A program made the position numbers and the translations under genes. Of a stretch of 52,319 bases of DNA, positions 8,228-16,610 are shown piece by piece. Position 1 is the first letter of the stretch, and the number at the start of each line of letters is the position of its first letter. The notes beneath the pieces are model-generated. The model had not been told where the DNA came from and ran no database searches. It saw nothing but the letters and a program-made list of their open reading frames with translations. The stretch lies in the NCBI GenBank assembly GCA_037131735.1, contig JBAXQM010000019.1, positions 1 through 52,319 of the forward strand. The letters run 5' to 3'. This DNA is from CAIUPE01 sp037131735. Lineage in GTDB: Bacteria; Pseudomonadota; Alphaproteobacteria; Rhizobiales; Beijerinckiaceae.

Positions 8228-8932
8228 ATGGACGAGTCACTTTCTTTCTTCCTTTCTATAGCGCCGACATTACTTGCGGCTGTTCCGGTGACGCTTACCT
8301 TGACATTTTTCTCGGCACTCATCGGCAATACGCTGGCGGTACCGGTTGCCGTTGCCTCACTCTCGCCTAATCCGCTCTTACGTTATCCAAGTGCGTTTTA
8401 TATTTTTGTAATGCGCGGCACGCCGCTACTCGCACAAACCTATCTCATCTATTATGGGCTTGGTGAATTGTTGCCGGGAACATGGGTGCAGAAAAGCTTT
8501 CTCTGGCCATATCTGCGTGATGGCTTTTGGTATGCTATCTTTGCCTTTTCGCTCAACACGGCAGGCTATACGGGCGAGATTTTGCGCGGTGCCATTATGG
8601 CGGTACCCAAAGGCGAAATCGAAGCGGCGCGTGCTTACGGATTTTCGAAGGGCTTAATTTTCTGGCGCGTAACCTTGCCGCGCGCAATTCAAATATGTCT
8701 CCCAACAATGACCGGTGAAACCATTCTTTTGTTGAAAGCGACGTCACTCGCTTCGCTCATCACGGTGTGGGAAGTCATGGGGACCGCGCGGCAAATCCAG
8801 AAAGTCACGTTTCGCGTTTATGAACCGCTGATCGCGGCCGGTCTTCTTTATATCATTATGGTTTTCATTTTGACGCGATTGATGATGCTCGTTGAGCGAC
8901 GCATCAACCGTCATCGTCTCGCGCCTGTTTAA
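8228..8932 (+). CDS. Basic amino acid ABC transporter permease (HisM/AotM-like)
   Basis: Second permease subunit, 234 residues, about five transmembrane segments. The motif MRGTPLLAQTYLIYYGLGEL near 60 and the EAA loop IEAARAYGFSKGLIFWRVTL near 138 mark it as a HisM/ArtM-type partner. An AGGAG site precedes the ATG, which lies 8 bp after the preceding stop, so the two permeases are translated together. Confidence 0.9.
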   Translation: MDESLSFFLSIAPTLLAAVPVTLTLTFFSALIGNTLAVPVAVASLSPNPLLRYPSAFYIFVMRGTPLLAQTYLIYYGLGELLPGTWVQKSFLWPYLRDGFWYAIFAFSLNTAGYTGEILRGAIMAVPKGEIEAARAYGFSKGLIFWRVTLPRAIQICLPTMTGETILLLKATSLASLITVWEVMGTARQIQKVTFRVYEPLIAAGLLYIIMVFILTRLMMLVERRINRHRLAPV

Positions 8933-8943
8933 GGATATTCACT

Positions 8944-9711
8944 ATGGATACGACGTTGAAAGTCGAGGATCTACATAAGCGCTTTGGCGCAGTGGAAGTC
9001 TTGAAAGGCGTATCGCTTGAGGCTCGCACCGGCGATGTGATTGCGATGATCGGCTCATCGGGCTCCGGCAAATCGACGTTGCTGCGCTGTATCAATCTGT
9101 TGGAGACGCCCAATTCAGGCCGTGTCACGGTCAATGGCGAATTGATCCGCATGAAGGCACTGCCGGACGGAACGTCAAAGCCTGAAGATATGAAGCAAGT
9201 TGAGCGTATTCGCTCGAAACTGGCGATGGTGTTTCAAAGCTTTAATCTCTGGTCACATCGCACGATTCTTGAAAATGTCATCGAAGCGCCGATCCATGTA
9301 TTGGGCGTTCCGCGCAATGAGGCGATCGAACGGGCTGAGACCTTGCTGGCAAAAGTTGGCATTGCGGAGAAGCGCAATTTCTATCCCAACCATCTTTCCG
9401 GTGGCCAACAGCAACGCGCCGCGATTGCGCGCGCACTCGCTATGGAGCCGAGCGTCTTGCTGTTTGACGAGCCGACATCTGCGCTCGATCCCGAACTTGT
9501 CGGCGAAGTGCTGCAAGTGATGCGCAAACTCGCGGAGGAGGGGCGCACGATGCTGGTCGTCACCCATGAAATGGGCTTTGCCCGCGATGTGGCGAGCGAA
9601 ATCGTGTTTCTCCACAAGGGGCAGATCGAGGAAAAAGGCGCGCCACGCGAGGTGCTTTCCGCGCCGAAATCCGAGCGGTTGAAGCAGTTTTTGAGCTCCA
9701 CCCGCCATTAA
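8944..9711 (+). CDS. Basic amino acid ABC transporter ATPase (HisP/AotP-like)
   Basis: ATP-binding subunit, 255 residues, cytoplasmic. Walker A is GSSGSGKST near 38, the signature motif is LSGGQQQRAAIARAL near 152, and Walker B is VLLFDEPTSALDPE near 173, followed by the switch His in VVTHEMGFARDVASE. HisP/ArgT-family ATPases carry the insertion between Walker A and the Q-loop seen here. It is the last gene of the transporter operon; 95 bp separate it from the next reading frame. Confidence 0.93.
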   Translation: MDTTLKVEDLHKRFGAVEVLKGVSLEARTGDVIAMIGSSGSGKSTLLRCINLLETPNSGRVTVNGELIRMKALPDGTSKPEDMKQVERIRSKLAMVFQSFNLWSHRTILENVIEAPIHVLGVPRNEAIERAETLLAKVGIAEKRNFYPNHLSGGQQQRAAIARALAMEPSVLLFDEPTSALDPELVGEVLQVMRKLAEEGRTMLVVTHEMGFARDVASEIVFLHKGQIEEKGAPREVLSAPKSERLKQFLSSTRH

Positions 9712-9848
9712 GGCGCATTTAACCTACAAAATAGACCCATTTCTTGCATTCTTGACCGAGCACTATACTGACGTTAGGGAAGATTACCTTACGTTAGGAG
9801 GGTGCAATTTCTGATTCTCGTTTAAGACCGCGTTATGACCGGGTAGTC

Positions 9849-10808
9849 TTGCTGTGCCCGCATGCCGTTTCTGGCGGACCAGAGGCCATACACCAATTGT
9901 CTGATGCGATTATTGGGTTGGGTGGAGAAATCCTGATTGCGTATTATGGCAATCAAATGGGTATTTCTATCGAAGAGACCGGCATCAATTGTGCATTTTC
10001 AGGCAATCCTACGCCGCAGCCTTATCGTGATTATCGCTCGTTTACAGCAGGCCGCATTCCGCTCACGCCGCGATCTTTGGTCATTTATCCTGAGCCCGTC
10101 ATTGCCTGGGCGTTGCAGACGCGTCCTTTTTCACAAGCGATCTGGTGGCTGTCGGTTGATAATGCGCTGATTAAGACGCCAAATCTTTCTTATGACACGC
10201 ATCGATCAGCTTTTTTTTCCATTCACCATTTGATTCATTATTTTCAATCTGCCTATGCGCATGATTTTCTGAATAAAGGCGGTGCAAAGCGTGCCTATCC
10301 TTTAGCTGATTATATCAGTCAACGATTTATGAGTGCGCCAAAGATGTCGTCAAGGGATCAAACGATTACCTATTTTCCGCGGAAAGGTGGCGCCCTCGCT
10401 TCTGTCTTTTTTGATTCTCATCCGGACCTCAATCGATTCCCGCTTGAGAATATGCCAGCCGATACGGTTCATGAAAATTTGAGAAAATCACAAATCTATA
10501 TTGATTTCGGGCACCATCCTGGAAAGGACCGCGTCCCCCGTGAGGCTTCAATATCAGGCAATATAGTGTTTTTGCATGAGCGCGGCGCAGCGGCTTTTCA
10601 TCTTGATCACCCGCTGGATAGGTTTTTTCTCTTTACTTCGACCGATGTCTCGAATGGTTCGCTTTATGAACGGGTGAAAAAGGCGCTTTCAGATCCGGAT
10701 ACACATTATGCCTCGCAATCAACCTATCACTCGCGCATATTCATTGAGCGCGAAGAATTTTTAACACAAGTCAAAATGAATTTCTTCGAACCGCTTTTAA
10801 CGCGGTAG
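9849..10808 (+). CDS. Probable polysaccharide biosynthesis/glycosyltransferase-like protein, start uncertain
   Basis: No named family is certain. The N-terminus (LLCPHAVSGGPEAIHQLSDA) and the C-terminal motif IYIDFGHHPGKDRVPREA near 217 resemble proteins found in capsule and LPS clusters that look like GT-B glycosyltransferases. The gene is followed 21 bp later by UDP-galactopyranose mutase, which fits a role in galactofuranose-containing glycans. The TTG at 9849 is the first standard start but lacks a good ribosome-binding site and cuts into the first beta strand. The frame stays open back to 9798, and a strong TAGGAGGG at 9795-9802 lies 4 nt before an in-frame ATT at 9807, giving DSRLRPRYDRVVLLCPHA. 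Composition looks more AT-rich than its neighbours. Confidence 0.65.
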   Translation: MLCPHAVSGGPEAIHQLSDAIIGLGGEILIAYYGNQMGISIEETGINCAFSGNPTPQPYRDYRSFTAGRIPLTPRSLVIYPEPVIAWALQTRPFSQAIWWLSVDNALIKTPNLSYDTHRSAFFSIHHLIHYFQSAYAHDFLNKGGAKRAYPLADYISQRFMSAPKMSSRDQTITYFPRKGGALASVFFDSHPDLNRFPLENMPADTVHENLRKSQIYIDFGHHPGKDRVPREASISGNIVFLHERGAAAFHLDHPLDRFFLFTSTDVSNGSLYERVKKALSDPDTHYASQSTYHSRIFIEREEFLTQVKMNFFEPLLTR

Positions 10809-10829
10809 CTCGCGAGATAAGGTTTTTCA

Positions 10830-11831
10830 ATGAAAATTCTGATTGTCGGAGCGGGGCTCTATGGTGCTGTGTTAGCGCGCGCTTTGGCGGAGAAAGGCCA
10901 TAGCATCCACCTTATCGAGAAGCGCGACCATATTGCCGGAAACTGCTTTGATTATGTTAACGCATTCGGCATTCGCGTTCATCGCTTTGGTCCGCACATC
11001 TTCCATACTTCAAATGAACAAGTCATCGCTTATGTAAAACGCTTTGCTGACTGGTTGCCCTATCGCCATCGTGTACGTGCGCAATTGGCCGATGGTACGC
11101 TGGTACCTTTGCCTGTTAATCGCGAGACGTTGTATTATGTTTCCAAAGACCGTGTGATCGATACATTTTTTCGGGCCTATTCCGAAAAGATGTGGGGTAT
11201 GCCGCTTGAAGAGATTGATCCCTCGATTATGGCGCGTGTGCCTATCAATGCCGACGCACCGGATGATTATTTTCCGAATGATTCTTTTGTAGGCTTCCCG
11301 CGAGGGGGCTATGCGGGTTTTGTGGATGAGATATTGCGCCATGATCTGATTTCTGTTGCCTTGATGACAAGGTATCAGCGCGGGATCGAGGACGATTTTG
11401 ATTATTGTTTCAACGCCATGCCGATTGATGAGTTTTTTGGCTTCCGGTTAGGGCGGTTGCCGTATCGATCAATTCGTTTTCATCATTTTGATTTGCCGTC
11501 GCCACGGTCCTCGCCTTGGCCGGTCATTAATTTCACCCATAAGGGACCGATGACTCGCGTGACTGAATGGAAGAATTTCCCGAGTCACGGTGGCCATGAA
11601 GACTATACGAGCATTACTTTCGAAGAACCCTGCGCCGATCAAGACAATAATTATGAGCGCTATTATCCGGTCAAAGACCGGTTAGGTGTAAATCGTATTC
11701 TTTATAAAGACTATTTGGCGCTTGTTCCTTCACGCATGCGCTTTATTGGCCGCACCGGGCTTTATGCCTATCTCGATATGCATCAGGCCATATCATCGGC
11801 ACTGGCGCTTGCCGATGATGTATTGGCCTGA
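10830..11831 (+). CDS. glf: UDP-galactopyranose mutase
   Basis: FAD enzyme that interconverts UDP-galactopyranose and UDP-galactofuranose in the cytoplasm, supplying galactofuranose for surface glycans. The FAD-binding VGAGLYGAVLARALAEKGH is at the N-terminus, and RVHRFGPHIFHTSNEQV near residue 50 is diagnostic. Later segments YSEKMWGMPLEEIDPSIMAR and the C-terminal FIGRTGLYAYLDMHQAI match the family. At 333 residues it is slightly shorter than E. coli Glf (367). It follows the GT-like gene by 21 bp and converges on the glutamine synthetase-like gene with 6 bp between stops. No other glycan genes are present. Confidence 0.9.
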   Translation: MKILIVGAGLYGAVLARALAEKGHSIHLIEKRDHIAGNCFDYVNAFGIRVHRFGPHIFHTSNEQVIAYVKRFADWLPYRHRVRAQLADGTLVPLPVNRETLYYVSKDRVIDTFFRAYSEKMWGMPLEEIDPSIMARVPINADAPDDYFPNDSFVGFPRGGYAGFVDEILRHDLISVALMTRYQRGIEDDFDYCFNAMPIDEFFGFRLGRLPYRSIRFHHFDLPSPRSSPWPVINFTHKGPMTRVTEWKNFPSHGGHEDYTSITFEEPCADQDNNYERYYPVKDRLGVNRILYKDYLALVPSRMRFIGRTGLYAYLDMHQAISSALALADDVLA

Positions 11832-11837
11832 CCTTAC

Positions 11838-13211
11838 TCACAGATAAAAATCATATTCGCGCGCGACAGGCCGCTCGAAAAGTTCGTTGAACTCGCCAAG
11901 TTTGGTTTCGCGATAGGCTTTCAGAAATCTCAGCGGAATATAATCGGGGAGATGTTTTGCCTTGATCAGATCGTCAAGCGCGGTATGAAAATGCGAGGCG
12001 GGCGTCTTGAACCCTTTCGGTGGATTGATTGTATCTGCACGCCGCAATGTGATCGGTTCTGACGGGGTGAGTTTGTTTTTGATCCCGTAATGAAGCCCCG
12101 CAAGCACGGCGGCAAGCGCAAGATGCGGTGAGGCATCGGCGCAAGACGCACGATGCTCAATGCGTTTGCCTTTTGCGTCGCTATGCGGAATCCGGAGTGC
12201 GACCGAGCGGTTATTCGGTCCCCAATGCGCATTCACAGGCACGAAATTATATTGCTCATAGCGGCGGAACGCCGAAAAATTCGGCGCGAAAAACGCAAAT
12301 GATTCCGACAGGGTCTTCTGCAATCCGGCAACCGCATGGCCGAGCCGCGCGTCGCCGCCCTCGGCTTTGCCGAAAAGATTTTCGCCCTTCTCATTCACAA
12401 GGCTCACATGGATGTGAAGCCCGTTGCCAGGTTCTTCTAGATAGGGCTTTGCCATGAATGTCGCATCATGGCCTTGCGAACGCGCCACACCGCGAATAAG
12501 GCGGCGCAGCAACACGGCATCATCGGCTGCTTTTACCGGATCATCGCTGTGGTGAAGATTGATTTCAAATTGTCCCACGCCATATTCAGCAACGGCTGTC
12601 GTTGCCGGAATGTTTTGCAGAGCCGCCGCACGCTCGATGGCATTTACAAAAGGAGCGTATTCCTCAACGGCTTCTACACCGAGATTTTGCGCCACGCGCG
12701 GGGCCGCTTTTGTGCGCACGAGTTTCGCGGGTTTGATGCCGCCTTCCGCAGTGCGCTCGGAGTCGACGATATAGAATTCAAGTTCGCACGCGACCACGGG
12801 GCGAAACCCGTCGGCATGCAAGCGCTTAACAACATCAGCCAAAATTTTGCGTGGATCAAACCAGAGCTCATCTTGTGTTGTGACATCGCGCATGGAGAGC
12901 ACGCATTGTGCTGTGGGTGCGCTCGCCCAAGGCACGGGGGCGAGGGTTCCGGCAACCGGAAACCCGACCGCATCGGGATCACCATCCGTGCCGCCGAGTT
13001 TGCCCGCATCATGGCCATGGCCGCGCACATCAAGGAGCGGCGCACAGGCGGAGAAGGTCACACCGGATCGATAAATCCGTGCCATGTCTTTGATGGATTC
13101 ACGCTTGCCCAGAAGCTGTCCGGAGATGGACATCATGAAGGTGTCGATAAAGCGCGTCTCGGGATGCGCATTCAAAAAGGCTTCAACGTCGCTTGGCAAA
13201 CGATCAGACAT
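11838..13211 (-). CDS. Glutamine synthetase family protein, probable gamma-glutamylpolyamine synthetase (second copy)
   Basis: Type III-like glutamine synthetase relative of 457 residues. Active-site motifs are present: CELEFYIVD near 145, GQFEINLHHSDD near 220, GLHIHVSL near 270, HWGPNNRSVALRIP near 333 and RIEHRASCADASPHLA near 355. Such proteins beside pot transporters ligate glutamate to putrescine or related amines rather than to ammonia. Of tandem ATG codons at 13214 and 13211 the second is better spaced from AGGAG; an ATG at 13238 would read through a hairpin and the ribosome-binding site. It is the last gene of potF-potG-potH-potI-cupin. The exact amine is unknown, since a second paralogue (18051) lies across the control region. 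Confidence 0.82.
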   Translation of the reverse strand: MSDRLPSDVEAFLNAHPETRFIDTFMMSISGQLLGKRESIKDMARIYRSGVTFSACAPLLDVRGHGHDAGKLGGTDGDPDAVGFPVAGTLAPVPWASAPTAQCVLSMRDVTTQDELWFDPRKILADVVKRLHADGFRPVVACELEFYIVDSERTAEGGIKPAKLVRTKAAPRVAQNLGVEAVEEYAPFVNAIERAAALQNIPATTAVAEYGVGQFEINLHHSDDPVKAADDAVLLRRLIRGVARSQGHDATFMAKPYLEEPGNGLHIHVSLVNEKGENLFGKAEGGDARLGHAVAGLQKTLSESFAFFAPNFSAFRRYEQYNFVPVNAHWGPNNRSVALRIPHSDAKGKRIEHRASCADASPHLALAAVLAGLHYGIKNKLTPSEPITLRRADTINPPKGFKTPASHFHTALDDLIKAKHLPDYIPLRFLKAYRETKLGEFNELFERPVAREYDFYL

Positions 13212-13224
13212 CATCTTCTCCTCA

Positions 13225-13246
13225 CAGCATGCGGGCATGCATGCTG
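13225..13246 (-). other. Hairpin between the cupin gene and the glutamine synthetase-like gene
   Basis: A perfect 8-bp stem CAGCATGC/GCATGCTG (13225-13232 with 13239-13246) with a 6-nt loop. On the minus-strand transcript it ends directly before the TGAGGAG ribosome-binding site of the downstream gene. No T-run follows, so it is not a terminator. It may set relative expression by protecting the 5' end of the distal mRNA segment. Confidence 0.45.
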
Positions 13247-13276
13247 TTATGTTATTCTTTCTAGCTCTTTCGGGGT

Positions 13277-13627
13277 CTATTCGACAATCGCGTAGATTTT
13301 ACGAACCTCTTCCGCATTGTCCCAGATACCGGAAAATCCGGCAGGAACCACAAAAGCGTCTCCCGCCTTAAATGGAAAACGACTTCCGTCTTCGGCAATC
13401 AACTGGCCCGATCCGGCAAGGATCACGCAGAGCTCTTCCTCGTCATAGGACACCCGCCACGCCCCGGGTTCCGCGCGCCATTGTCCCGTATGGAACTTCT
13501 TGGTCGAATTTTCGGTACCCGCCAACACGCCTGTTTTTGGCGTACCGCGTGTGAGGCGGCTCACTTCTACCGGCGTATCAAGGGCAATCGGTGATGCGAG
13601 ATCAAGAAAGATTGGGTGTTTTGCCAT
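13277..13627 (-). CDS. Cupin domain protein
   Basis: A 116-residue single-domain cupin of the Cupin_3/ethanolamine-utilisation-like type. Conserved parts are GWRAEP-like QWRAEPGAWRVSYDEEELCVIL near 50 to 70 (metal-site region), then GSGQLIAEDGSRFPFKAGDA and FVVPAGFSGIW near 96. It lies between potI (5 bp) and the glutamine synthetase-like gene in the same operon. Small cupins of this kind often accompany puu/pot clusters; E. coli PuuR carries a cupin domain, but this protein has no DNA-binding domain. A role in polyamine catabolism is inferred from position only. Confidence 0.75.
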   Translation of the reverse strand: MAKHPIFLDLASPIALDTPVEVSRLTRGTPKTGVLAGTENSTKKFHTGQWRAEPGAWRVSYDEEELCVILAGSGQLIAEDGSRFPFKAGDAFVVPAGFSGIWDNAEEVRKIYAIVE

Positions 13628-13632
13628 GATGC

Positions 13633-14451
13633 TTAGCGTCCGGCGAGCGCGGCGCGTTCGGCGCGTTCACGTTCTACCTCTTGGCGCTTGGTCATGATCG
13701 ACGCAATTACCACCGCAATCGTCACCACACCCACCATCAGCGAACATACGGCGTTGATTTCCGGCTTCACGCCCAAGCGCACATCCGAATAGATTTTCAT
13801 CGGCAAAGTGGTGGCTCCGGGCCCTGTTGTGAAACTCGCAATCACCAGATCATCAAGTGACAAGGTGAATGCAAGCATCCAGCCAGAGATTACGGCGGGC
13901 AAGATGATCGGCAGTGTGATGCGAAAAAAAGTCCCAAAGGGCGTGCACCCCAAATCCATCGCCGCCTCTTCAACCGAGCGATCAAAACTCGCAAGGCGTG
14001 ATTGTACCACAACCGCCACGAAGCACATTGTGAACGTGATGTGGGAGAGAACAATCGTCCAGAACCCGCGATCAAGATTCACCGCCACAAAGAGCAACAA
14101 CAGAGAAAGGCCCGTAATCACCTCCGGCATCACCAAGGGCGCATAGACCATAGCAGAAAACAGAGTGCGTCCCCGAAAACGGCCATAACGCGCCAGTGCT
14201 AAAGCGGCGAGCGTGCCCAAAATCGTTGCAACGCTTGCGGAGAGAACGCCCACTTGCAGCGTCACCCATGCCGCATCAAGCAATTGGTCGTTCTCGAAGA
14301 CCGATCCATACCATTTCGTCGACCAACCACCCCAGACCGCCACCGAGCGTCCGGCGTTAAACGAATAGAGGATCAACAACACAATCGGCAGATAGAGAAA
14401 CGAAAAGCCGAGCGTCAGGGAAACAACATTGAATGCGGAGAGGCGTTTCAT
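13633..14451 (-). CDS. potI: Putrescine/spermidine ABC transporter permease PotI
   Basis: Inner-membrane permease, 272 residues, about six transmembrane helices. The N-terminal VVSLTLGFSFLYLPIVLLIL and the EAA loop EEAAMDLGCTPFGTFFRITL near 160 match PotI/PotC. The C-terminus is charged and cytoplasmic. Its start overlaps the potH stop by one base (TGATG), so translation is coupled. It forms the membrane channel with PotH, fed by PotF and powered by PotG. Confidence 0.92.
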   Translation of the reverse strand: MKRLSAFNVVSLTLGFSFLYLPIVLLILYSFNAGRSVAVWGGWSTKWYGSVFENDQLLDAAWVTLQVGVLSASVATILGTLAALALARYGRFRGRTLFSAMVYAPLVMPEVITGLSLLLLFVAVNLDRGFWTIVLSHITFTMCFVAVVVQSRLASFDRSVEEAAMDLGCTPFGTFFRITLPIILPAVISGWMLAFTLSLDDLVIASFTTGPGATTLPMKIYSDVRLGVKPEINAVCSLMVGVVTIAVVIASIMTKRQEVERERAERAALAGR

Positions 14452-15356
14452 CAGCGCATCTCCTGTTGGCGTGCTTCATTCGACTGAAAGATCACGATCG
14501 GTATCATCAGAACAATTAGAAGTGCAACGGCTACGGCTGATGCTGCGGGCCAATCGCGATTGTTGAAAAATTCTTCCCACATCGTCTTGCCGATCATCAG
14601 CGTTTCCGATCCCCCCAGAAGATCAGGGATCACAAATTCGCCGACCGCCGGAATGAAGACAAGAAAACAGCCAGCAATCACACCGGGGATCGAGAGCGGA
14701 AAGGTTACACGCCAAAAAGCTTGAAACTGTGTGCAGCCCAAATCTTTCGCGGCTTCGATCAGACTATCATCCATTTTTTCAAGCGCCGAATAGAGCGGCA
14801 ATACCATAAAGGGCAGATAGGAATAGAGAATACCGATATAGACCGCCGTATTGGTCGAGAGAATTTGCATGGGCTCGTCAATGATGCCCAAACTCACGAG
14901 AAGAGAATTGAGCAGGCCCTCCTCGGATAAAATCGAAATCCACGCATAGATACGGATCAGAAAGCTCGTCCAGAACGGCAGGATCACCATCATCACAAGC
15001 GTAGGACGAATAGATTTCGGCGCCCGCGCCATGCCATAGGCAATCGGATAAGCAAGAAATAACATCATCAGCGTTGACGTGCCCGCAATCCAGAGGCTCG
15101 AGAGATAGGATTCAATGTAAATCGAATCCGTGATGAGACGCTTATAATTGTCAAATTGCAGCGCCTGAATTTTATCAAGCGTATCGACCCAGACATCATT
15201 GATGAGATCAAAAGTTGGAGAGTAGGGCGGTTGGGCAATCTCGGTTGATGAGAAAGAGATTTTGAGGACGATCAAAAACGGCAAGAGGAAAAACACCAAC
15301 ATCCACGCATAGGGGATGGCGGTGACAATCCAACGTTGGTTTCCGCGAGCAGACAT
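14451..15356 (-). CDS. potH: Putrescine/spermidine ABC transporter permease PotH
   Basis: Permease subunit of 301 residues. The N-terminus begins IPYAWMLVFFLLPFLIVLKISF, the usual PotB/PotH first helix, and the EAA loop IEAAKDLGCTQFQAFWRVTF lies near 205. The segment PAVGEFVIPDLLGGSETLMI near 235 is typical. ATG at 15356 is taken as the start; an in-frame GTG at 15368 overlaps the potG stop (GTGA) and is the alternative. Coupled to potI downstream. Confidence 0.92.
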   Translation of the reverse strand: MSARGNQRWIVTAIPYAWMLVFFLLPFLIVLKISFSSTEIAQPPYSPTFDLINDVWVDTLDKIQALQFDNYKRLITDSIYIESYLSSLWIAGTSTLMMLFLAYPIAYGMARAPKSIRPTLVMMVILPFWTSFLIRIYAWISILSEEGLLNSLLVSLGIIDEPMQILSTNTAVYIGILYSYLPFMVLPLYSALEKMDDSLIEAAKDLGCTQFQAFWRVTFPLSIPGVIAGCFLVFIPAVGEFVIPDLLGGSETLMIGKTMWEEFFNNRDWPAASAVAVALLIVLMIPIVIFQSNEARQQEMR

Positions 15357-15364
15357 GATCACAC

Positions 15365-16516
15365 TCACTTCGTCAAAACGACGCCGGAATCCGGCGTCCA
15401 GGTGAGATAGACTTTATCCTCCCAGGTTATGGGTCGTTCCACGACGCGGCTCGTGTTCGCGATCGAGGCGCGCATTGTGCCGCCTTGGTCAAGCCGCACA
15501 TGATAGACCGAGATATCGCCAACATAGCCGATGTCCCATACCGTGCCCTGCGCGCAATTGGTCTGCGGATCATTGGGGGGCAAGAGCGAGATGGCCGCCT
15601 TTTCGGGGCGCAAAGCAAACCAGGCTTTATCACCCGCTCCTGCGTTTGAGTCAGCATGCACATCGATCACACCGCCTGTGACATCGCTATCGAGCGTGAT
15701 CCGGCCGCGTTCATTCTTGGTCACACGCCCTTCAAGCAGATTGATGTCGCCAATGAAGTCCGCAACATATTTGGTCTGCGGATGTTCATAGAGTTCGGCA
15801 GGTGGCGAGATTTGTACGAATTGTCCCTTATCCATCACGGCAATGCGGTCGGCCATCGTCATGGCTTCGTCTTGATCATGTGTGACAATGACGAAGGTCA
15901 TGCCAAGCTGCATTTGCAGATCAAGCAATTCGAATTGTGTTTCTTCGCGTAGCTTTTTGTCGAGCGCGCCGAGCGGCTCATCAAGCAACAATACTTTCGG
16001 TCGTTTGGCGATGGCTCGGGCGAGAGCCACACGTTGTCGTTGCCCACCTGAAAGTTGATGTGGCTTGCGATGCGCGAATTGTTCAAGCTTGACGAGTTTG
16101 AGCATTTCTTGGACGCGCGCGGCAATCTCCCCTTTCGGTAATTTGTCCATCTCGAGACCAAAGGCGATGTTCTTTTCAACATTCATATGAGGAAACAAAG
16201 CATAGGATTGAAACATCATATTCACAGGCCGCTTATGGGGCGGAATGCCCGCCATATCCTGTCCACCAATGATAATCTGACCTGAGCTCGGCTCTTCGAA
16301 GCCCGCAAGCATGCGCATCAAGGTTGTCTTGCCGCAACCGGAGGGGCCAAGCAGCGCAAAAAACTCGCGCTCGTAAATTTTCAAAGACACGTCATCAACG
16401 GCGGTGAAGGAACCGAAACTTTTTGTGACCTGTCGAATTTCAATAAGGGGTTTTGAAGACGGATCATCCCAGGGGGCAAATTTTCGCCGCACAGGCCCAA
16501 GTGTCTTTGCCGACAT
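15365..16516 (-). CDS. potG: Putrescine/spermidine ABC transporter ATPase PotG
   Basis: ATP-binding subunit, 383 residues. Walker A GPSGCGKTT near 57, signature LSGGQRQRVALARAI near 158, Walker B VLLLDEPLGALDKK near 180 and the switch VIVTHDQDEAMTMAD are clear. A C-terminal TOBE-type domain (about 275-383) is present, with FALRPEKAAI near 300, as in PotG/PotA. It is separated from potF by a terminator hairpin at 16572-16597, so potF mRNA is probably in excess. Confidence 0.93.
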   Translation of the reverse strand: MSAKTLGPVRRKFAPWDDPSSKPLIEIRQVTKSFGSFTAVDDVSLKIYEREFFALLGPSGCGKTTLMRMLAGFEEPSSGQIIIGGQDMAGIPPHKRPVNMMFQSYALFPHMNVEKNIAFGLEMDKLPKGEIAARVQEMLKLVKLEQFAHRKPHQLSGGQRQRVALARAIAKRPKVLLLDEPLGALDKKLREETQFELLDLQMQLGMTFVIVTHDQDEAMTMADRIAVMDKGQFVQISPPAELYEHPQTKYVADFIGDINLLEGRVTKNERGRITLDSDVTGGVIDVHADSNAGAGDKAWFALRPEKAAISLLPPNDPQTNCAQGTVWDIGYVGDISVYHVRLDQGGTMRASIANTSRVVERPITWEDKVYLTWTPDSGVVLTK

Positions 16517-16571
16517 AGATCACTCTCGCTTCAAATTTGATCGGCCTAAAGAGCCGCTTGAGGGTAAGAAA

Positions 16572-16597
16572 AAGGCCCGGTTGTTACACCGGGCCTT
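16572..16597 (-). terminator. Intercistronic terminator between potF and potG
   Basis: A perfect 10-bp stem AAGGCCCGGT/ACCGGGCCTT with a 6-nt loop. On the minus strand it is followed by TTTTTC. It lies 14 bp after the potF stop and before potG, which suggests partial termination that favours the periplasmic binding protein over the membrane subunits. Confidence 0.8.
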
Positions 16598-16610
16598 ACT
16601 GATTTTTGGA

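Noticed and set aside
9752..9769. Sigma-70 promoter TTGACC/TATACT before the GT-like gene
   Set aside because: The two hexamers are only 6 bp apart, far from the required 16-18 bp.
12468..13295. Rightward 275-codon open frame
   Set aside because: Antisense to the glutamine synthetase-like gene, which carries all active-site motifs.
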